From contig JALGSW010000026.1 in assembly GCA_029821635.1 (NCBI GenBank), forward strand, positions 1 to 46,157: DNA of 46,157 bases, read 5' to 3'. This DNA comes from Candidatus Zipacnadia bacterium. Lineage in GTDB: Bacteria > Armatimonadota > Zipacnadia > Zipacnadales > UBA5352. Every line of letters starts with the position of its first letter. Position 1 is the stretch's first letter. The notes under the pieces are model-generated. The model did no database searches. It saw only the letters and a list, made by a program, of their open reading frames with translations, and was not told the DNA's origin. Positions 26,198-35,630 of this stretch are shown piece after piece. The translations under genes were made by a program, and so were the position numbers.

Positions 26198-26450
26198 GGC
26201 GCCCACTTCCTTCGTTACGGAGATGACCAACGGGGTGACGTGCTGAGAGTACCTCGAGGCTGCGGGGGCGGCGGCTACTCGCGGAGGCATGAAGAACGGA
26301 AGGACCGGTTGTCTGCCGAAACTGCCGCAAGTGGCTTCTCCCCCACGCAGGCCGAGTGCAGCACGTTGCGGTAAAGTTTTCGCGTTTACTATAACATAAG
26401 TGGAGCGACAGGGCTATGCAAAAGGCGGAAATGTAGGAAGGACGTCTAAA
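26198..26450. other. AT-rich divergent promoter region
   Basis: These 253 bases lie between the divergent orphan gene and the small ORF. A stretch at about 26371-26400 (including GTAAAGTTTT and TTTACTATAACATAAG) is strikingly AT-rich for this window. It can supply -10-like elements on both strands: TATAAC on the plus strand and TATAGT or TATGTT on the minus strand. Confidence 0.5.
26366..26395 (+). promoter_or_regulatory. Candidate promoter for small ORF and YetA-like gene
   Basis: TTGCGG (26366-26371) and TATAAC (26390-26395) are separated by 18 bases. The -10 box matches 5 of 6 consensus bases and sits in the most AT-rich spot of the window. Transcription would start near 26402, about 50 bases before the small ORF. 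Confidence 0.45.
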
Positions 26451-26609
26451 ATGACACAACAGACAGTCAACCGTTCGCATAGGCGTAGTGGGCTCCGAGC
26501 CCGCGTGCCGGTATCCGGGAGGCCCTCCCGGGCGTCCCGGCGAAACTTCCGCGCGCTCGCCGAGGCGCTCGGCGTAGTCACACCCGCCGACCGCATAGCG
26601 CCATCATGA
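26451..26609 (+). CDS. Arg-rich 52-residue small ORF upstream of YetA-like gene
   Basis: The ATG is preceded by AGGAAGG at good spacing. The product begins MTQQTVNRSHRRSGLRARVP and contains 11 Arg in 52 residues, with an amphipathic C-terminal part (FRALAEALGVV). It has no signal peptide and no family that I recognise. Its stop lies 11 bases before the next ATG and next to that gene's GAGGTGATC ribosome site, so coupling is possible. It could be a real small protein, a leader peptide or chance; the strong ribosome site and the promoter just upstream favour translation. A GC-rich hairpin lies inside it (26515-26531). Confidence 0.4.
   Translation: MTQQTVNRSHRRSGLRARVPVSGRPSRASRRNFRALAEALGVVTPADRIAPS
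26515..26531 (+). promoter_or_regulatory. GC-rich hairpin inside leader region
   Basis: CCGGGAG and CTCCCGG form a perfect 7-bp stem with a 3-base loop. It lies within the small ORF and about 90 bases before the YetA-like start, where it could influence transcription or ribosome movement. There is no T-run. Confidence 0.3.
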
Positions 26610-26620
26610 GGTGATCCACG

Positions 26621-29600
26621 ATGCGCCGACTCGCTATCGTCGCCCTGCTCGCGCTCGCCGTCACGCCTGCGTTTGCGCAGGAGGCACTCCGTCTCGACTT
26701 CTCCCCGCCCGCCATCGAGCGCGTCCTCGAGCGCGCCTCGGGACGCACCACCTCACTGGACGTCCCGCGCTGTGCCCAGCCGCCAACCATCGAGGGGCGC
26801 TTGAGGGACGCTGAGTGGCGCTCCGCGGCGCAGTTCGGCATCCCACGCGACGGAGGCAGCGGGCCCGCCACACGTGGCTTCATCTGCTACGATGACGCCG
26901 CGCTCTACGTCGCGGTCACCTGCGACCTCGCGCTCGGTGAGGCCCCGGTGTTCGCCGCGCACGAGCGCGACACCGGCGCATGGCGCGACGACTGCATCGA
27001 ACTGTGGACCGACACCGCCGGCGAGGGCAAGGCCGTCTATCAGTTCATCATCAGCGCCGGAGGGGCGATCTACGACGCGAACCCCGCCGGCACCGATCAC
27101 AACCCCGACTGGCAACACGCCGCCTCCGTGACCGCCGACGGCTGGTCGGTGGAGATGGCGCTGCCGCTCGCCGCGGTTGAGCTGGACGCATGGCCCGCCA
27201 CCCTCGGCTTCAACATCGGCCGCAACGGCCCCAACATCGACCCGCGCGCCTTCGCCGGGAGCTACGGCGACACCGGCCGGGCGCATCTGCGGTTCGCAGG
27301 CATCGAGGCTGCAGGCGAGGAGGCCGCGCCCCCGCCCACCGAGCAGACGCTGGAGGTGCGCTTCGACCGCACCGTCGCCCGCCCCGGCGACCGCTGGATC
27401 GAGGGTGAGGTGCTCATCGGGCTGCCCGTGGCGCGACTGCCGGGTCTGGAGGTCAGCACGACGCTGCTCGGCGCCGACGGTGCCACGCTGGCGCAAACGA
27501 GCGCCACGCCACTGAGGCAGACGGGCCGCGTGCTGGCGGACCTGCGCACACCTGGCGTGACCGAGGCCACGCTGCGCGTCGAGCTGGCTGAGGGCGGGGC
27601 GCAGCTCGCGCAGGCGGACGTGGCCCTCACTGCGCAGGACCCAGCGCAGAAGCTGACGCCCGGGCAGCGCATCCCGATCGCGTTGGACGTGCCGGAGGGC
27701 GCGGGCACGGTCTCGAGCTGGCCCGTGACCTTCGGCCTGCCCTTCGCGGCCGGAACGCTCTGGAGCCTCGACGGCCTGCGGCTGGTGGACGCGCAGGGCC
27801 GCAAGCTCCCGCATCAGATGGAGGTCGCGGGGCGTTGGGCGCCTGAGGGCGCGATCAAGTGGGTGCGCTTCGACGCGCTCGTCACGCCCGCGGGTGGCTG
27901 CTTCGTCGAGGTCGCTCCTGCCGGGCCGCCCTACGAGGGCCCCACGCTCTCGCTCACGCCCAGCGCCGACGGGACGCTCACGGTCACGAACGGTTCGTGG
28001 CGCTACGTGCTGGGGAGGGGCGCCTCACCGATCATCAGTGCGGAGAGCGAGGGCCGCGTCTTCGCGACCGCCGAGGGTACGCGTGGGCTGTTCGTGATCG
28101 ACCAGCAGGGGCGCACCGCCAGCGCGTCGGCCGAGGGCGAGACGATGCTGATCGAAGCGAGCGGGCCGGTTGCCGCTTGCGTGCGCTTCGAGGGGCCCTA
28201 CCTGACCGAGGATGGCGAGGAGCTGGCGCGGCACATCACGCGCGTGGAGCTGCACGCCGGGCGCCCCGGGGCGAACGTTACGCACACGCTGGTGCTCTCG
28301 CGCGACACGAATGAGGTCTGGTTCCGCGACATCGGCTGGGAGCTGCGCAGCGATCTGCCCGGGCAGACCTCGGCCATCTTCAACGTGTCGCGCGAGGACC
28401 CGACGCAGGTCGTGACCGCCGAGCTGGCGCCCGATGAGTCCGCGTACATGCTGCAGGACAGCCACTACGTCTTCGCGCATGGCGAGAACCACTTCCAGGT
28501 CGGGCATGCCCGCGCGCAGGGCGGCGGCACAATGCTGGCCGAGGGTGAGGAGTGCGGCGACTGGGCGGCGCTCGTCAGCCCGGCGGGCGGGCTGGCGTTC
28601 TCCTGCCGCGAGGCGGCGCTGCAGCACCCCAAGGAGTTCGAGGCGCAGTCCGACCGGCTCATCATGCACCTCTTCAGCGGCCGCGGCGGCGAGGAGCTGG
28701 ACTTCCGCCCCGAGACCCTCGCGGAGAAATGGGACCTGCTCACCTGGTACGACAAGGTCATCCCGAATGCCTACAAGCTCCCGCCCGATGAGATCATGGC
28801 GAAGATGCGCGCGCACAACTCCAACGCGATCGGCTGGGCGAAGACCCACGATCTGCTGATCATGCCCTTCGGGCCGATGGCGGCGCCGGCGCAGTCGCTC
28901 GGCAACGCCTCGCGCCTGCACTCGCAGCCGATCCTCGCGCTGGCCGATCCGCAGTGGATCTGCGCGACCGGCGCCATGAAGCCGATCCACGCGCGCGATC
29001 CCGAGCGCTTCCCGGCCGTGGAGACGGCGATCTCCACCGCCATCGATCAGTGGCACGACCGCATCGCGAGTTGGGGCGACTACGGCTTCGTGGACTACTA
29101 CGCGGGCCCGCACCTTGGCTACAAGGGCAACTACGTCGGGCAGAAGCGCTACTCGGGGATCACGTACACGCTGCGGCCGGACCTGTGGCTGATGTACGCG
29201 CGCTCGGGCGACCGCGACATCCGGCGCTTCGTGGCCGACTCGGTCCGCACTGACTTCGACGGCAAGTCCACGCACTGGGACGGGCCGCACAAGACCGCCG
29301 GGCTCTTCATGTCCGATAGCGGCTCCGACCTGCCCGTCGGCGGCGTGCGCAAGGGCCAGCTCCCGTTCTACTGGGAGTCGGCCAGCACCCCGCACATCTC
29401 CAGTTCGACCACGATCAACAACTACTCGTGGTACTACTACCTGACCGGCTACCGCCGCGCGGCCGACTACATCGACGAATACTCAGCGGGGATCAAGCGG
29501 ATCTGGACGCCCGCGCGCGCCAACCGTGACGCCCGCCAGCTCGTGCTGATGCGCATGCTCGTGGGGGCCTACGCGTTCACGTGGGACCCGGAGCTGCGCG

Positions 29601-31459
29601 CGATGGCCGACGCCACGATGGACTGCATCTACCAGCCGGACGCGCCGCTCGGCTTCGTGCAGGAGCGCGGGAACTTCGACCAGCCCTACTCGACCACGTA
29701 CAAGACCCAGGTGGACATCCGCGGGCTGCTGGAGGCGTGGGAGGTCCTCGGCTCCGAGCGCTACTACGACTGCTCGATGCGCCTCTCGCGCTGGCTGTGG
29801 CTGAGCTACCTGGGCGACTGGCCGCTCGTCTACACGAACCCGCTCGGCATCACCGGCGCGTTCCTCCACGATCAAACCGCCGACCCGCGCTACGCCCAGG
29901 GCCTCGCCATCGGCGTGCGCCAGGTGGCCAGCGGCTACGACCCCGTGACGCAGACGATGTTCGGCGCCCACAGCGCCGAGAAGATGACTTTCCTGCTGGA
30001 GGGCGTGGCGCACGCGGAGCGGGTGCTCGTAGCCACCGGCGCGGACAGCGGACCGGTGGCGTCGTGGGCGGGGCTGGAGGACTTCGGCAACCGCTCGGGC
30101 TTCGTCTTCCGCAAGCCCGCGGGGCAGGCGCTGAACTTCGACGTGAGCACGCCCGCGGGCTTCAAGGTCATCCCGGCGGGCGCCGATCCGGCTGCGGCCG
30201 AGGGGCTGCCGTGGATCAAGCAGGAGACCTTTGATGCGCGGAGCATCGCGATCCCGGCCGACGCGCCCGCTGGGGAGTACGAGATCGTCGCGGACACCTT
30301 CGGGCAGCAGATGGTGGTGGCCGATGCGCGCGTGGCGCTGGTGATCTACGCGCCGGACTACTGGCGGCCCGCGCCTCCGCTGGCCCCGGCGGCGCGCTAC
30401 TACTTCCGCGTGCCCGAGGGCGCCCAGGCGCCGCGCATGGTCTTCGAGGGCTCCGCGCGGCTCTACGCTCCGGACGGCACGTCGTGGCCTGACGCTGAGG
30501 CGCAGCACGGGCTTGTGGAGTTGCCTGCGGACAGGCCGGGGCTGTGGGCCTTCGAGCCGCAGGACAATGAGCTCGTGCGCGCGTGGAACGTGCCGCCCTT
30601 CTTCGCGGTGGACGATCCGGACGCGTACTTCGAGCCCGCGGGCATTCAGTGGAGCGCGCAGGAGCCGGCTGAGGTCGTCGAGCGGCCCACTGAGACCGGC
30701 TTCGTGGCGGGCGCAAGCGGTGCGGACACGGATCAGGCGCTCTACATTCCGGCGCGCGGGCGGATCACCATCGCGGGCGGTGAGCCGCACCCGTCGGGTG
30801 ACGGTCGGCAGTTCCTGCCGATGAACGAGGGCACGATCGAGTTCTGGTTCCGCCCGGACTGGAGCACCGCGGACCTGCCGCGGAAGACGAAGATACTGCT
30901 GCGGATTCCCGTACCCGACGGTGACGACTGGATACTCTCCTACAACATGGCCGAGCGGCAGCGCGACGCCACGCTGGACTTCTACCTCTCGCACGCGCTC
31001 TACGGCCACTTCATCTCGCAGTCGCCAACCATCCAGCACTCGATGCGCGCCTACCGCCGGACCGTCTTCAACGCCGGCGAGTGGGTGCACATCGCTTGGG
31101 TCTGGGGGCCGCGCGATGGCATCAAGGCCCGCGATCCCGGCTTCAACACGCGCCCGCAGGAGAACGTGCAGATCGCGCAGCTTTACGTGAATGGCCGCCG
31201 CGGCCAGCACTTCAACTACGCGTGGAAGGACAACGTCCCGGCCTTCGAGCCCACGAGTCTGATCATGTATGACCTCGCGGCGGCGGTGGATGAGCTGCGC
31301 TTCTCATCCGTGCAGCGTTACACGGACAACTTCGCGCCGCTCGCGCGCGAGACGAAGTTCGCGCCCGACGACCAGACGCGGCTGCTGCTGCACTTCGACG
31401 GAGACCTCGCCGGTGAGAGTGCGGGCTACGAGGGCGAGGTCCCGGTGGCGATCCGGTAG
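26621..31459 (+). CDS. Secreted PcRGLX/YetA-like lyase with CBM9-like and LamG modules
   Basis: This 1612-residue protein has a signal peptide (residues 1-19, ending AFAQ) and GAGGTGATC before its ATG. Residues about 45-228 match the CBM9-type domain: PTIEGRLRDAEW, DDAALYVAV, DDCIELWTD and a late GFNIGRN. Residues about 345-450 resemble the first (RIFT-barrel) domain of PcRGLX/YetA-like proteins, with PVTFGLPFAAGTL, GRKLPHQMEV and GAIKWVRFDALV. A long alpha-helical region follows (about 680-1130), containing WYYYLTGYRRAADYI, consistent with an alpha/alpha barrel. Residues about 1395-1585 are a LamG/concanavalin-like domain (GTIEFWFRPDW, GEWVHIAWVWG, VDELRFSSVQRY). The YetA-like family is linked to rhamnogalacturonan cleavage, so pectin-like substrates are plausible. 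Its length is unusual. Confidence 0.82.
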   Translation: MRRLAIVALLALAVTPAFAQEALRLDFSPPAIERVLERASGRTTSLDVPRCAQPPTIEGRLRDAEWRSAAQFGIPRDGGSGPATRGFICYDDAALYVAVTCDLALGEAPVFAAHERDTGAWRDDCIELWTDTAGEGKAVYQFIISAGGAIYDANPAGTDHNPDWQHAASVTADGWSVEMALPLAAVELDAWPATLGFNIGRNGPNIDPRAFAGSYGDTGRAHLRFAGIEAAGEEAAPPPTEQTLEVRFDRTVARPGDRWIEGEVLIGLPVARLPGLEVSTTLLGADGATLAQTSATPLRQTGRVLADLRTPGVTEATLRVELAEGGAQLAQADVALTAQDPAQKLTPGQRIPIALDVPEGAGTVSSWPVTFGLPFAAGTLWSLDGLRLVDAQGRKLPHQMEVAGRWAPEGAIKWVRFDALVTPAGGCFVEVAPAGPPYEGPTLSLTPSADGTLTVTNGSWRYVLGRGASPIISAESEGRVFATAEGTRGLFVIDQQGRTASASAEGETMLIEASGPVAACVRFEGPYLTEDGEELARHITRVELHAGRPGANVTHTLVLSRDTNEVWFRDIGWELRSDLPGQTSAIFNVSREDPTQVVTAELAPDESAYMLQDSHYVFAHGENHFQVGHARAQGGGTMLAEGEECGDWAALVSPAGGLAFSCREAALQHPKEFEAQSDRLIMHLFSGRGGEELDFRPETLAEKWDLLTWYDKVIPNAYKLPPDEIMAKMRAHNSNAIGWAKTHDLLIMPFGPMAAPAQSLGNASRLHSQPILALADPQWICATGAMKPIHARDPERFPAVETAISTAIDQWHDRIASWGDYGFVDYYAGPHLGYKGNYVGQKRYSGITYTLRPDLWLMYARSGDRDIRRFVADSVRTDFDGKSTHWDGPHKTAGLFMSDSGSDLPVGGVRKGQLPFYWESASTPHISSSTTINNYSWYYYLTGYRRAADYIDEYSAGIKRIWTPARANRDARQLVLMRMLVGAYAFTWDPELRAMADATMDCIYQPDAPLGFVQERGNFDQPYSTTYKTQVDIRGLLEAWEVLGSERYYDCSMRLSRWLWLSYLGDWPLVYTNPLGITGAFLHDQTADPRYAQGLAIGVRQVASGYDPVTQTMFGAHSAEKMTFLLEGVAHAERVLVATGADSGPVASWAGLEDFGNRSGFVFRKPAGQALNFDVSTPAGFKVIPAGADPAAAEGLPWIKQETFDARSIAIPADAPAGEYEIVADTFGQQMVVADARVALVIYAPDYWRPAPPLAPAARYYFRVPEGAQAPRMVFEGSARLYAPDGTSWPDAEAQHGLVELPADRPGLWAFEPQDNELVRAWNVPPFFAVDDPDAYFEPAGIQWSAQEPAEVVERPTETGFVAGASGADTDQALYIPARGRITIAGGEPHPSGDGRQFLPMNEGTIEFWFRPDWSTADLPRKTKILLRIPVPDGDDWILSYNMAERQRDATLDFYLSHALYGHFISQSPTIQHSMRAYRRTVFNAGEWVHIAWVWGPRDGIKARDPGFNTRPQENVQIAQLYVNGRRGQHFNYAWKDNVPAFEPTSLIMYDLAAAVDELRFSSVQRYTDNFAPLARETKFAPDDQTRLLLHFDGDLAGESAGYEGEVPVAIR

Positions 31460-31558
31460 GCACCGTCGGAGGCCACGCGGGCGCATCTTGTAGGGTTCCG
31501 CTGGCAACGACTGCTCGACACTTGATCCATCTGTCCGGACATACTGATCGGAGGCGGG

Positions 31559-32647
31559 ATGGTGAGAAGCACGAGCGACGATATCGGGGTTGCTATCGCA
31601 GGAGTCGGTCTGGGCGCAGCCCTACTTCAGATCAATCGGGAGACGGACACACGGATGCGGGTGCGGGCGCTCTACGACCCGCAGCCAGAGCGAATCTATC
31701 AGCGCTATGAGGTCGGGAAGGAGCTCAGCAGTCTTGCGGACGAGTTCGGCATCGACGCCATCGCCGACAGCTACGAGGATCTGATCGGGCGCGACGACGT
31801 GGACGTGGTCGCGGTGTTCTCGCCATGCCCGTTCCATCACGCGCAGGTTCTCGCGGCGCTCGAGGCCGGCAAGCACGTCATCGTCACCAAGCCTCTCGCG
31901 GTGTCGGTGGATCAGGCGCGTGAGATGGTCGAGGCCGTCGATCGCACCGGCCTCAAGCTCCTCGTTGGCCAGAGCATGCGCTTCAACTCGCAGTTCCTGG
32001 CGATACGCGAGCTGTTCGAGGCAGGCGACCTCGGCGAGATCATCCTCGCTGAGGGCTACTACATCCATGATCTGCGCTCAGTCTACGACCGCTCGCCGTG
32101 GCGCTGGCAGATGCCGCAGGACCTGATGTACGGTGGCGTCTGCCATCCCGTAGATCTCCTGCGATGGTTCCTGGGCGAGGCCGAAGAGGTCTTTGCGTAC
32201 GGCTCACATGGTGGCCTCGACGACCGCTACCCCGCGGACAAGGCAAACAACTTCATCATCTCGATCCGCTACCGCAGCGGCGTGACCGCGCGGGTCCTCG
32301 GGCTCTTCGATCTCATCGAGCCGCCGACGCTCTGGGCCGGCACCAAGAGTTCGGTGGGCATCGGGCTCTTCGGCACCAGGGCGTCGGTGCTGGACGATCG
32401 CATCGTGCGCGAGTACTACCCCGAGGGATCGCCGCGGGAGGAGCGCATCGAGCCATCTGGCAGCGCCCTCGGCCACCACGGCGAGGTGCTCGGGATGCTG
32501 CGGCACTTCGAGGAGTGCATCGTCCGCGATCTCAAGCCGCTCATCGACGTGCGGGACGGAGCGCAGGTAACTGCGGTGTGCGAGGCCTGCTGGCGCTCCA
32601 TCGAGAGCGGCCAACCAGAGCAGGTCACGCGCGAGTTCGACCGATAG
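31559..32647 (+). CDS. Gfo/Idh/MocA-family NAD(P)-dependent oxidoreductase
   Basis: This 362-residue protein is a sugar- or polyol-type dehydrogenase. The N-terminal Rossmann domain shows GVGLG (15-19) for nucleotide binding; the usual EKP is TKP, with catalytic-type K111. The C-terminal domain has YGGVCHPVDLLRWF (191-204), with H196 and D199 in the family's conserved helix. GGAGG precedes the ATG closely (4 bases); a GTG three bases further gives better spacing and may be the true start. There is no signal peptide, so it works in the cytoplasm. It begins a plus-strand run with the M19-like, sulfatase and glycosidase genes, so it probably oxidises a sugar freed by them. The exact substrate is unknown. 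Confidence 0.88.
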   Translation: MVRSTSDDIGVAIAGVGLGAALLQINRETDTRMRVRALYDPQPERIYQRYEVGKELSSLADEFGIDAIADSYEDLIGRDDVDVVAVFSPCPFHHAQVLAALEAGKHVIVTKPLAVSVDQAREMVEAVDRTGLKLLVGQSMRFNSQFLAIRELFEAGDLGEIILAEGYYIHDLRSVYDRSPWRWQMPQDLMYGGVCHPVDLLRWFLGEAEEVFAYGSHGGLDDRYPADKANNFIISIRYRSGVTARVLGLFDLIEPPTLWAGTKSSVGIGLFGTRASVLDDRIVREYYPEGSPREERIEPSGSALGHHGEVLGMLRHFEECIVRDLKPLIDVRDGAQVTAVCEACWRSIESGQPEQVTREFDR

Positions 32648-32715
32648 AGACGTGCGATTGCCCGCGAGCGAGGCGCTCGTGGCACGGGATAGCAGCCAAA
32701 GGAGACCACACGATC

Positions 32716-33978
32716 GTGACAACCAACAGCTTCGACTTCGAGAGCGCCATCGCGAACAACGAGGTCATTCAGACCGCCCGTGAGCGGGCGCTGGAGGTCC
32801 TCCAGCCCACCGACGCCGAACTCGCACATGGCCTTGAGCTGCACGCGCAGTCGGTGGTCGTCGATCAGTTCGGCTTCCTGCCCAGCGTCTGGACGCAGGC
32901 GCTGGTCGCTGAGATGATCGCGCTGCACGAGGCCGAGATCGGCGCGAAGGACTACCACTACCTCACGATCGACATGCGTGCGCGGGCGCCGATGTTCGAC
33001 CGCGACGGTGCGCTGGAGTTCCTCGCCGCGGTGAAGGCCTCCGGCATCGACTGCATCGTGCAGACCGCCGCCGAGGGCAAGACGCGCGAGATCGACCTCA
33101 AGCGCATGTCGGTCTTCCACGGCATCTGCCAGGCCTTCGAGAGCCACCTGTTCATGGGTGGCTGGGCCGACCACGCGCAGCGCGCGCATGAGGAAGGCCG
33201 CGCCTGCGTGTTCTTCAGCGTCAACGGCCCGCCCTGCCCGTGGGCGATGCACGACGCGGAGGAGGAACTGGGCTGGCTGGAGACGTGGCGCGACCTCGGC
33301 GTGCGCCTCATGCACCTGACCTACAACCGCCGCAACGGCGTCGGCTCGGGCTGCATGGAGGATACCGATGGCGGCGTGAGCGTCTTCGGGCGCGAGCTGA
33401 TCGCGCGTATGAACGAGGTCGGGATCGTGGTGGATACCGCGCACTCCGGCCCGCAGACCACGCTGGACGCCGCGCGGCTGTCGGAGCGCCCGATGATGGC
33501 GAGCCACTCGGGCTGCCGCGCGCTGCGCGATCATCCGCGCATGAAGTACGACGAGGCGATCGAGGCCGTCGCGGAGACCGGCGGGACGGTCGGCGTCTGC
33601 GTGATCCCCGGCTTCCTGGGTCTGAGCGGCGACCTCAACGCGCTGCTCGATCACATCGACCACGCGGTCGGGCTGGTCGGGCCCGAGCACGTCGCGATCG
33701 GCACCGACATCTGCTACGTGCCGCCGTGGCCGGAGGGTGTCAAGGGCTTCCCGAACGCCCGCTGGAGCTCGCAGTGGTGGGGCGCGTGGAAGCCCGAGTA
33801 CGCCTCGCCGCCCTCGGACGAGGCGCGCGCGGGCAGCCTGTCGTGGACGAACTGGCCGCTCTTCACGGTGGGCCTGGTTTCGCGCGGCTACTCAGACGAC
33901 GACATCCGCAAGATCATCGGCGAGAACACGCTGCGCGTCCTCCGAGCCAACGAGCCGGACGAGATGGTGCGGGTGTGA
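32716..33978 (+). CDS. M19 (membrane dipeptidase)-like protein lacking several metal ligands
   Basis: The GTG at 32716 is used because AAAGGAGA lies upstream and the product then starts near the family's usual N-terminus (420 residues). The fold family is clear from TYNRRNGVGSGCMED, VFGRELIARMNEVGIVVDTAHSG, MASHSGCRAL and AIGTDICYV. By eye alignment, H243 and H264 keep the 21-residue spacing of the two late His ligands. The first ligand pair of the family (DGHNDLP type) is here DQFGFLP, so His and Asp are F52 and F54. The bridging Glu position (usually I-E-G) appears as V-N-G, with N170. It may therefore not be a dipeptidase, and may use one metal or none. Its place between a Gfo/Idh dehydrogenase and a sulfatase suggests sugar-related chemistry. 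Confidence 0.8.
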   Translation: MTTNSFDFESAIANNEVIQTARERALEVLQPTDAELAHGLELHAQSVVVDQFGFLPSVWTQALVAEMIALHEAEIGAKDYHYLTIDMRARAPMFDRDGALEFLAAVKASGIDCIVQTAAEGKTREIDLKRMSVFHGICQAFESHLFMGGWADHAQRAHEEGRACVFFSVNGPPCPWAMHDAEEELGWLETWRDLGVRLMHLTYNRRNGVGSGCMEDTDGGVSVFGRELIARMNEVGIVVDTAHSGPQTTLDAARLSERPMMASHSGCRALRDHPRMKYDEAIEAVAETGGTVGVCVIPGFLGLSGDLNALLDHIDHAVGLVGPEHVAIGTDICYVPPWPEGVKGFPNARWSSQWWGAWKPEYASPPSDEARAGSLSWTNWPLFTVGLVSRGYSDDDIRKIIGENTLRVLRANEPDEMVRV

Positions 33979-34128
33979 GGGTGTGAGGGGGGCGAGTAGC
34001 AGGTGGCAAGCAACGGATGCAACGGACGGCGGCGGCGCACGGTCTGCGCGCAGGTCCCGCGCGTTCCTCGCGCGAACTGACCGCACATCCGCATCTGCCG
34101 CCAACAATACCGGGAGGCTGCTTTCGTC

Positions 34129-35625
34129 ATGCCGAGGCCGAACGTGCTCTACCTGATGACCGACCAGCACAACGCGCAACACATGGGCTGCGCGGGTGAA
34201 CGGCTTGTACGCACGCCGAACATGGACCGCATCGCCGAGCGGGGAGTGCGCTTCGAGCGCGCCTACTGCAACAATCCGATCTGCTCACCGTCGCGCATCT
34301 CATACGTCTCCGGGCAGTACCCGCACACGCATGGGATCCTGGGCAACAACAACTTCGAGTTCGTGGATCGAAACCCCGACTCGCTCGGCGCGACCTTCCG
34401 CCGCTACGGCTACCAGACCGCGCTGATCGGCAAGGCGCACATGATTCGCGACTGGGATGAGGAGGCGTATGAGCACATCCGCTACTGCGACCTCACCGAC
34501 GCGGACCGGCGCGATCCGCGCAAGCATCACTACTTCAAGTACCTGATCGACCACGGCGTCGCGGACCTCTACGAGGATGGCGCTCTGCCGAAGGGACACG
34601 GGGCGCTCACGCGCAAGCATGCGGTGTCCGGCTTGCCCTACGAGCACTCGAACGAGCACTGGACCGGCGAGGAGACGCTGGAGTTCCTGCGCGGCCGCGA
34701 CCAGGAGCGACCGTTCCTCGTGCACATGAGCTTCGAGCGCCCCCACCCGCACTGGATGCCGTCGGCCGAGCACGCGGACATGTATGACCCGGCGGACATC
34801 GAGCTCGGGCCGGACGCCGTGGACTGGTTCGAGAACCGCTTCGCGGGCCGCCCGGAGTTCATCATGAACATCGCGCGCAACAAGATGAATGCCTTCGCGA
34901 CGCCCGACGAACTCAAGCAGGCGCTGGCCTACCACTTCGCGCTCATCACCGTCATCGACATGGAGATCGGGCGGGTGCTCGACCACCTCGAGGAGACCGG
35001 CGAGCTGGACAACACGATCATCGTCTACTGCGCCGACCACGGCGATTTCGCGGGCGACCACGGGCTCTACATGAAGAACATGGGCATCTACGAGTCGATC
35101 CACCGCGTGCCGTTCCTCGTCAGCTACCCCGGCTCACCGCAGGGCGAGGTGCGCGATGACGCGATCATCGAGTCGGTTGACCTCTTCCCGACGCTGTGCG
35201 AGCTGACGGGCGTGCCCGCGCCCGAGGGCGTGCTTGACGGCCGCTCGATCGTGCCGGAAATCGAGGGCTCCGGCGAGGGCAAGCCCTTCTCGATCTGCGA
35301 GTGGGACTTCCCCGAGCCTCAGCGGCGCTTCAGCGCGATCCGCACCGACCGCTTCCGGCTCACGTACTACTCTCACGAGCTCGGCGGCGAGCTCTACGAC
35401 CACGCGACCGACCCGTGGGAGATGCACAACGTCTACGACGATCCGGAGTACGCCGACACCCGCGTCGCGCTGATGGAGCAGCTCTTCGACCAGGTGAACC
35501 TCTACCGCCGGAAGACCGACTTCGATGCCGACAGGGCTCGCGGTGCGGATGAGTGCCTGACGGCCACGCGGCTGATCCACAAGCAGGCGCGGCGGTGGTC
35601 GGAGTTCGCAGACCTCCTGGAGTGA
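34129..35625 (+). CDS. Type I sulfatase, probably cytoplasmic
   Basis: This 498-residue protein hydrolyses a sulfate ester (or a related phosphoester). The formylglycine motif CSPSR is at 52-56, with C52 the residue to be converted, followed by SGQYPHTHG. D12 in MTDQH and D303-H304 in CADHGDFAGDHG are expected metal ligands. RPFLVHMSFERPHPH fits the family's central motif. There is no signal peptide, unlike most glycan sulfatases. It would therefore act on small imported sulfated sugars and need a cytoplasmic maturation enzyme, which is not in the window. GGGAGG lies 11 bases before the ATG. The next gene starts 5 bases after its stop. Confidence 0.9.
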   Translation: MPRPNVLYLMTDQHNAQHMGCAGERLVRTPNMDRIAERGVRFERAYCNNPICSPSRISYVSGQYPHTHGILGNNNFEFVDRNPDSLGATFRRYGYQTALIGKAHMIRDWDEEAYEHIRYCDLTDADRRDPRKHHYFKYLIDHGVADLYEDGALPKGHGALTRKHAVSGLPYEHSNEHWTGEETLEFLRGRDQERPFLVHMSFERPHPHWMPSAEHADMYDPADIELGPDAVDWFENRFAGRPEFIMNIARNKMNAFATPDELKQALAYHFALITVIDMEIGRVLDHLEETGELDNTIIVYCADHGDFAGDHGLYMKNMGIYESIHRVPFLVSYPGSPQGEVRDDAIIESVDLFPTLCELTGVPAPEGVLDGRSIVPEIEGSGEGKPFSICEWDFPEPQRRFSAIRTDRFRLTYYSHELGGELYDHATDPWEMHNVYDDPEYADTRVALMEQLFDQVNLYRRKTDFDADRARGADECLTATRLIHKQARRWSEFADLLE

Positions 35626-35630
35626 TCCCA

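Noticed and set aside
31532-31541. Perfect 10-base palindrome TGTCCGGACA upstream of the Gfo/Idh gene
   Set aside because: Short palindromes of this kind are expected by chance in GC-rich DNA, and no second copy or overlapping promoter was found.
32098-32715. In-frame open extension upstream of the M19-like gene
   Set aside because: It overlaps the Gfo/Idh gene in another frame and reads as Arg-rich shadow; the GTG at 32716 with AAAGGAGA is a better start.
33970-33990. Short direct repeat GTGTGAGG at the end of the M19-like gene
   Set aside because: Two 8-base copies spanning a stop codon with low complexity; not enough to call a functional repeat.
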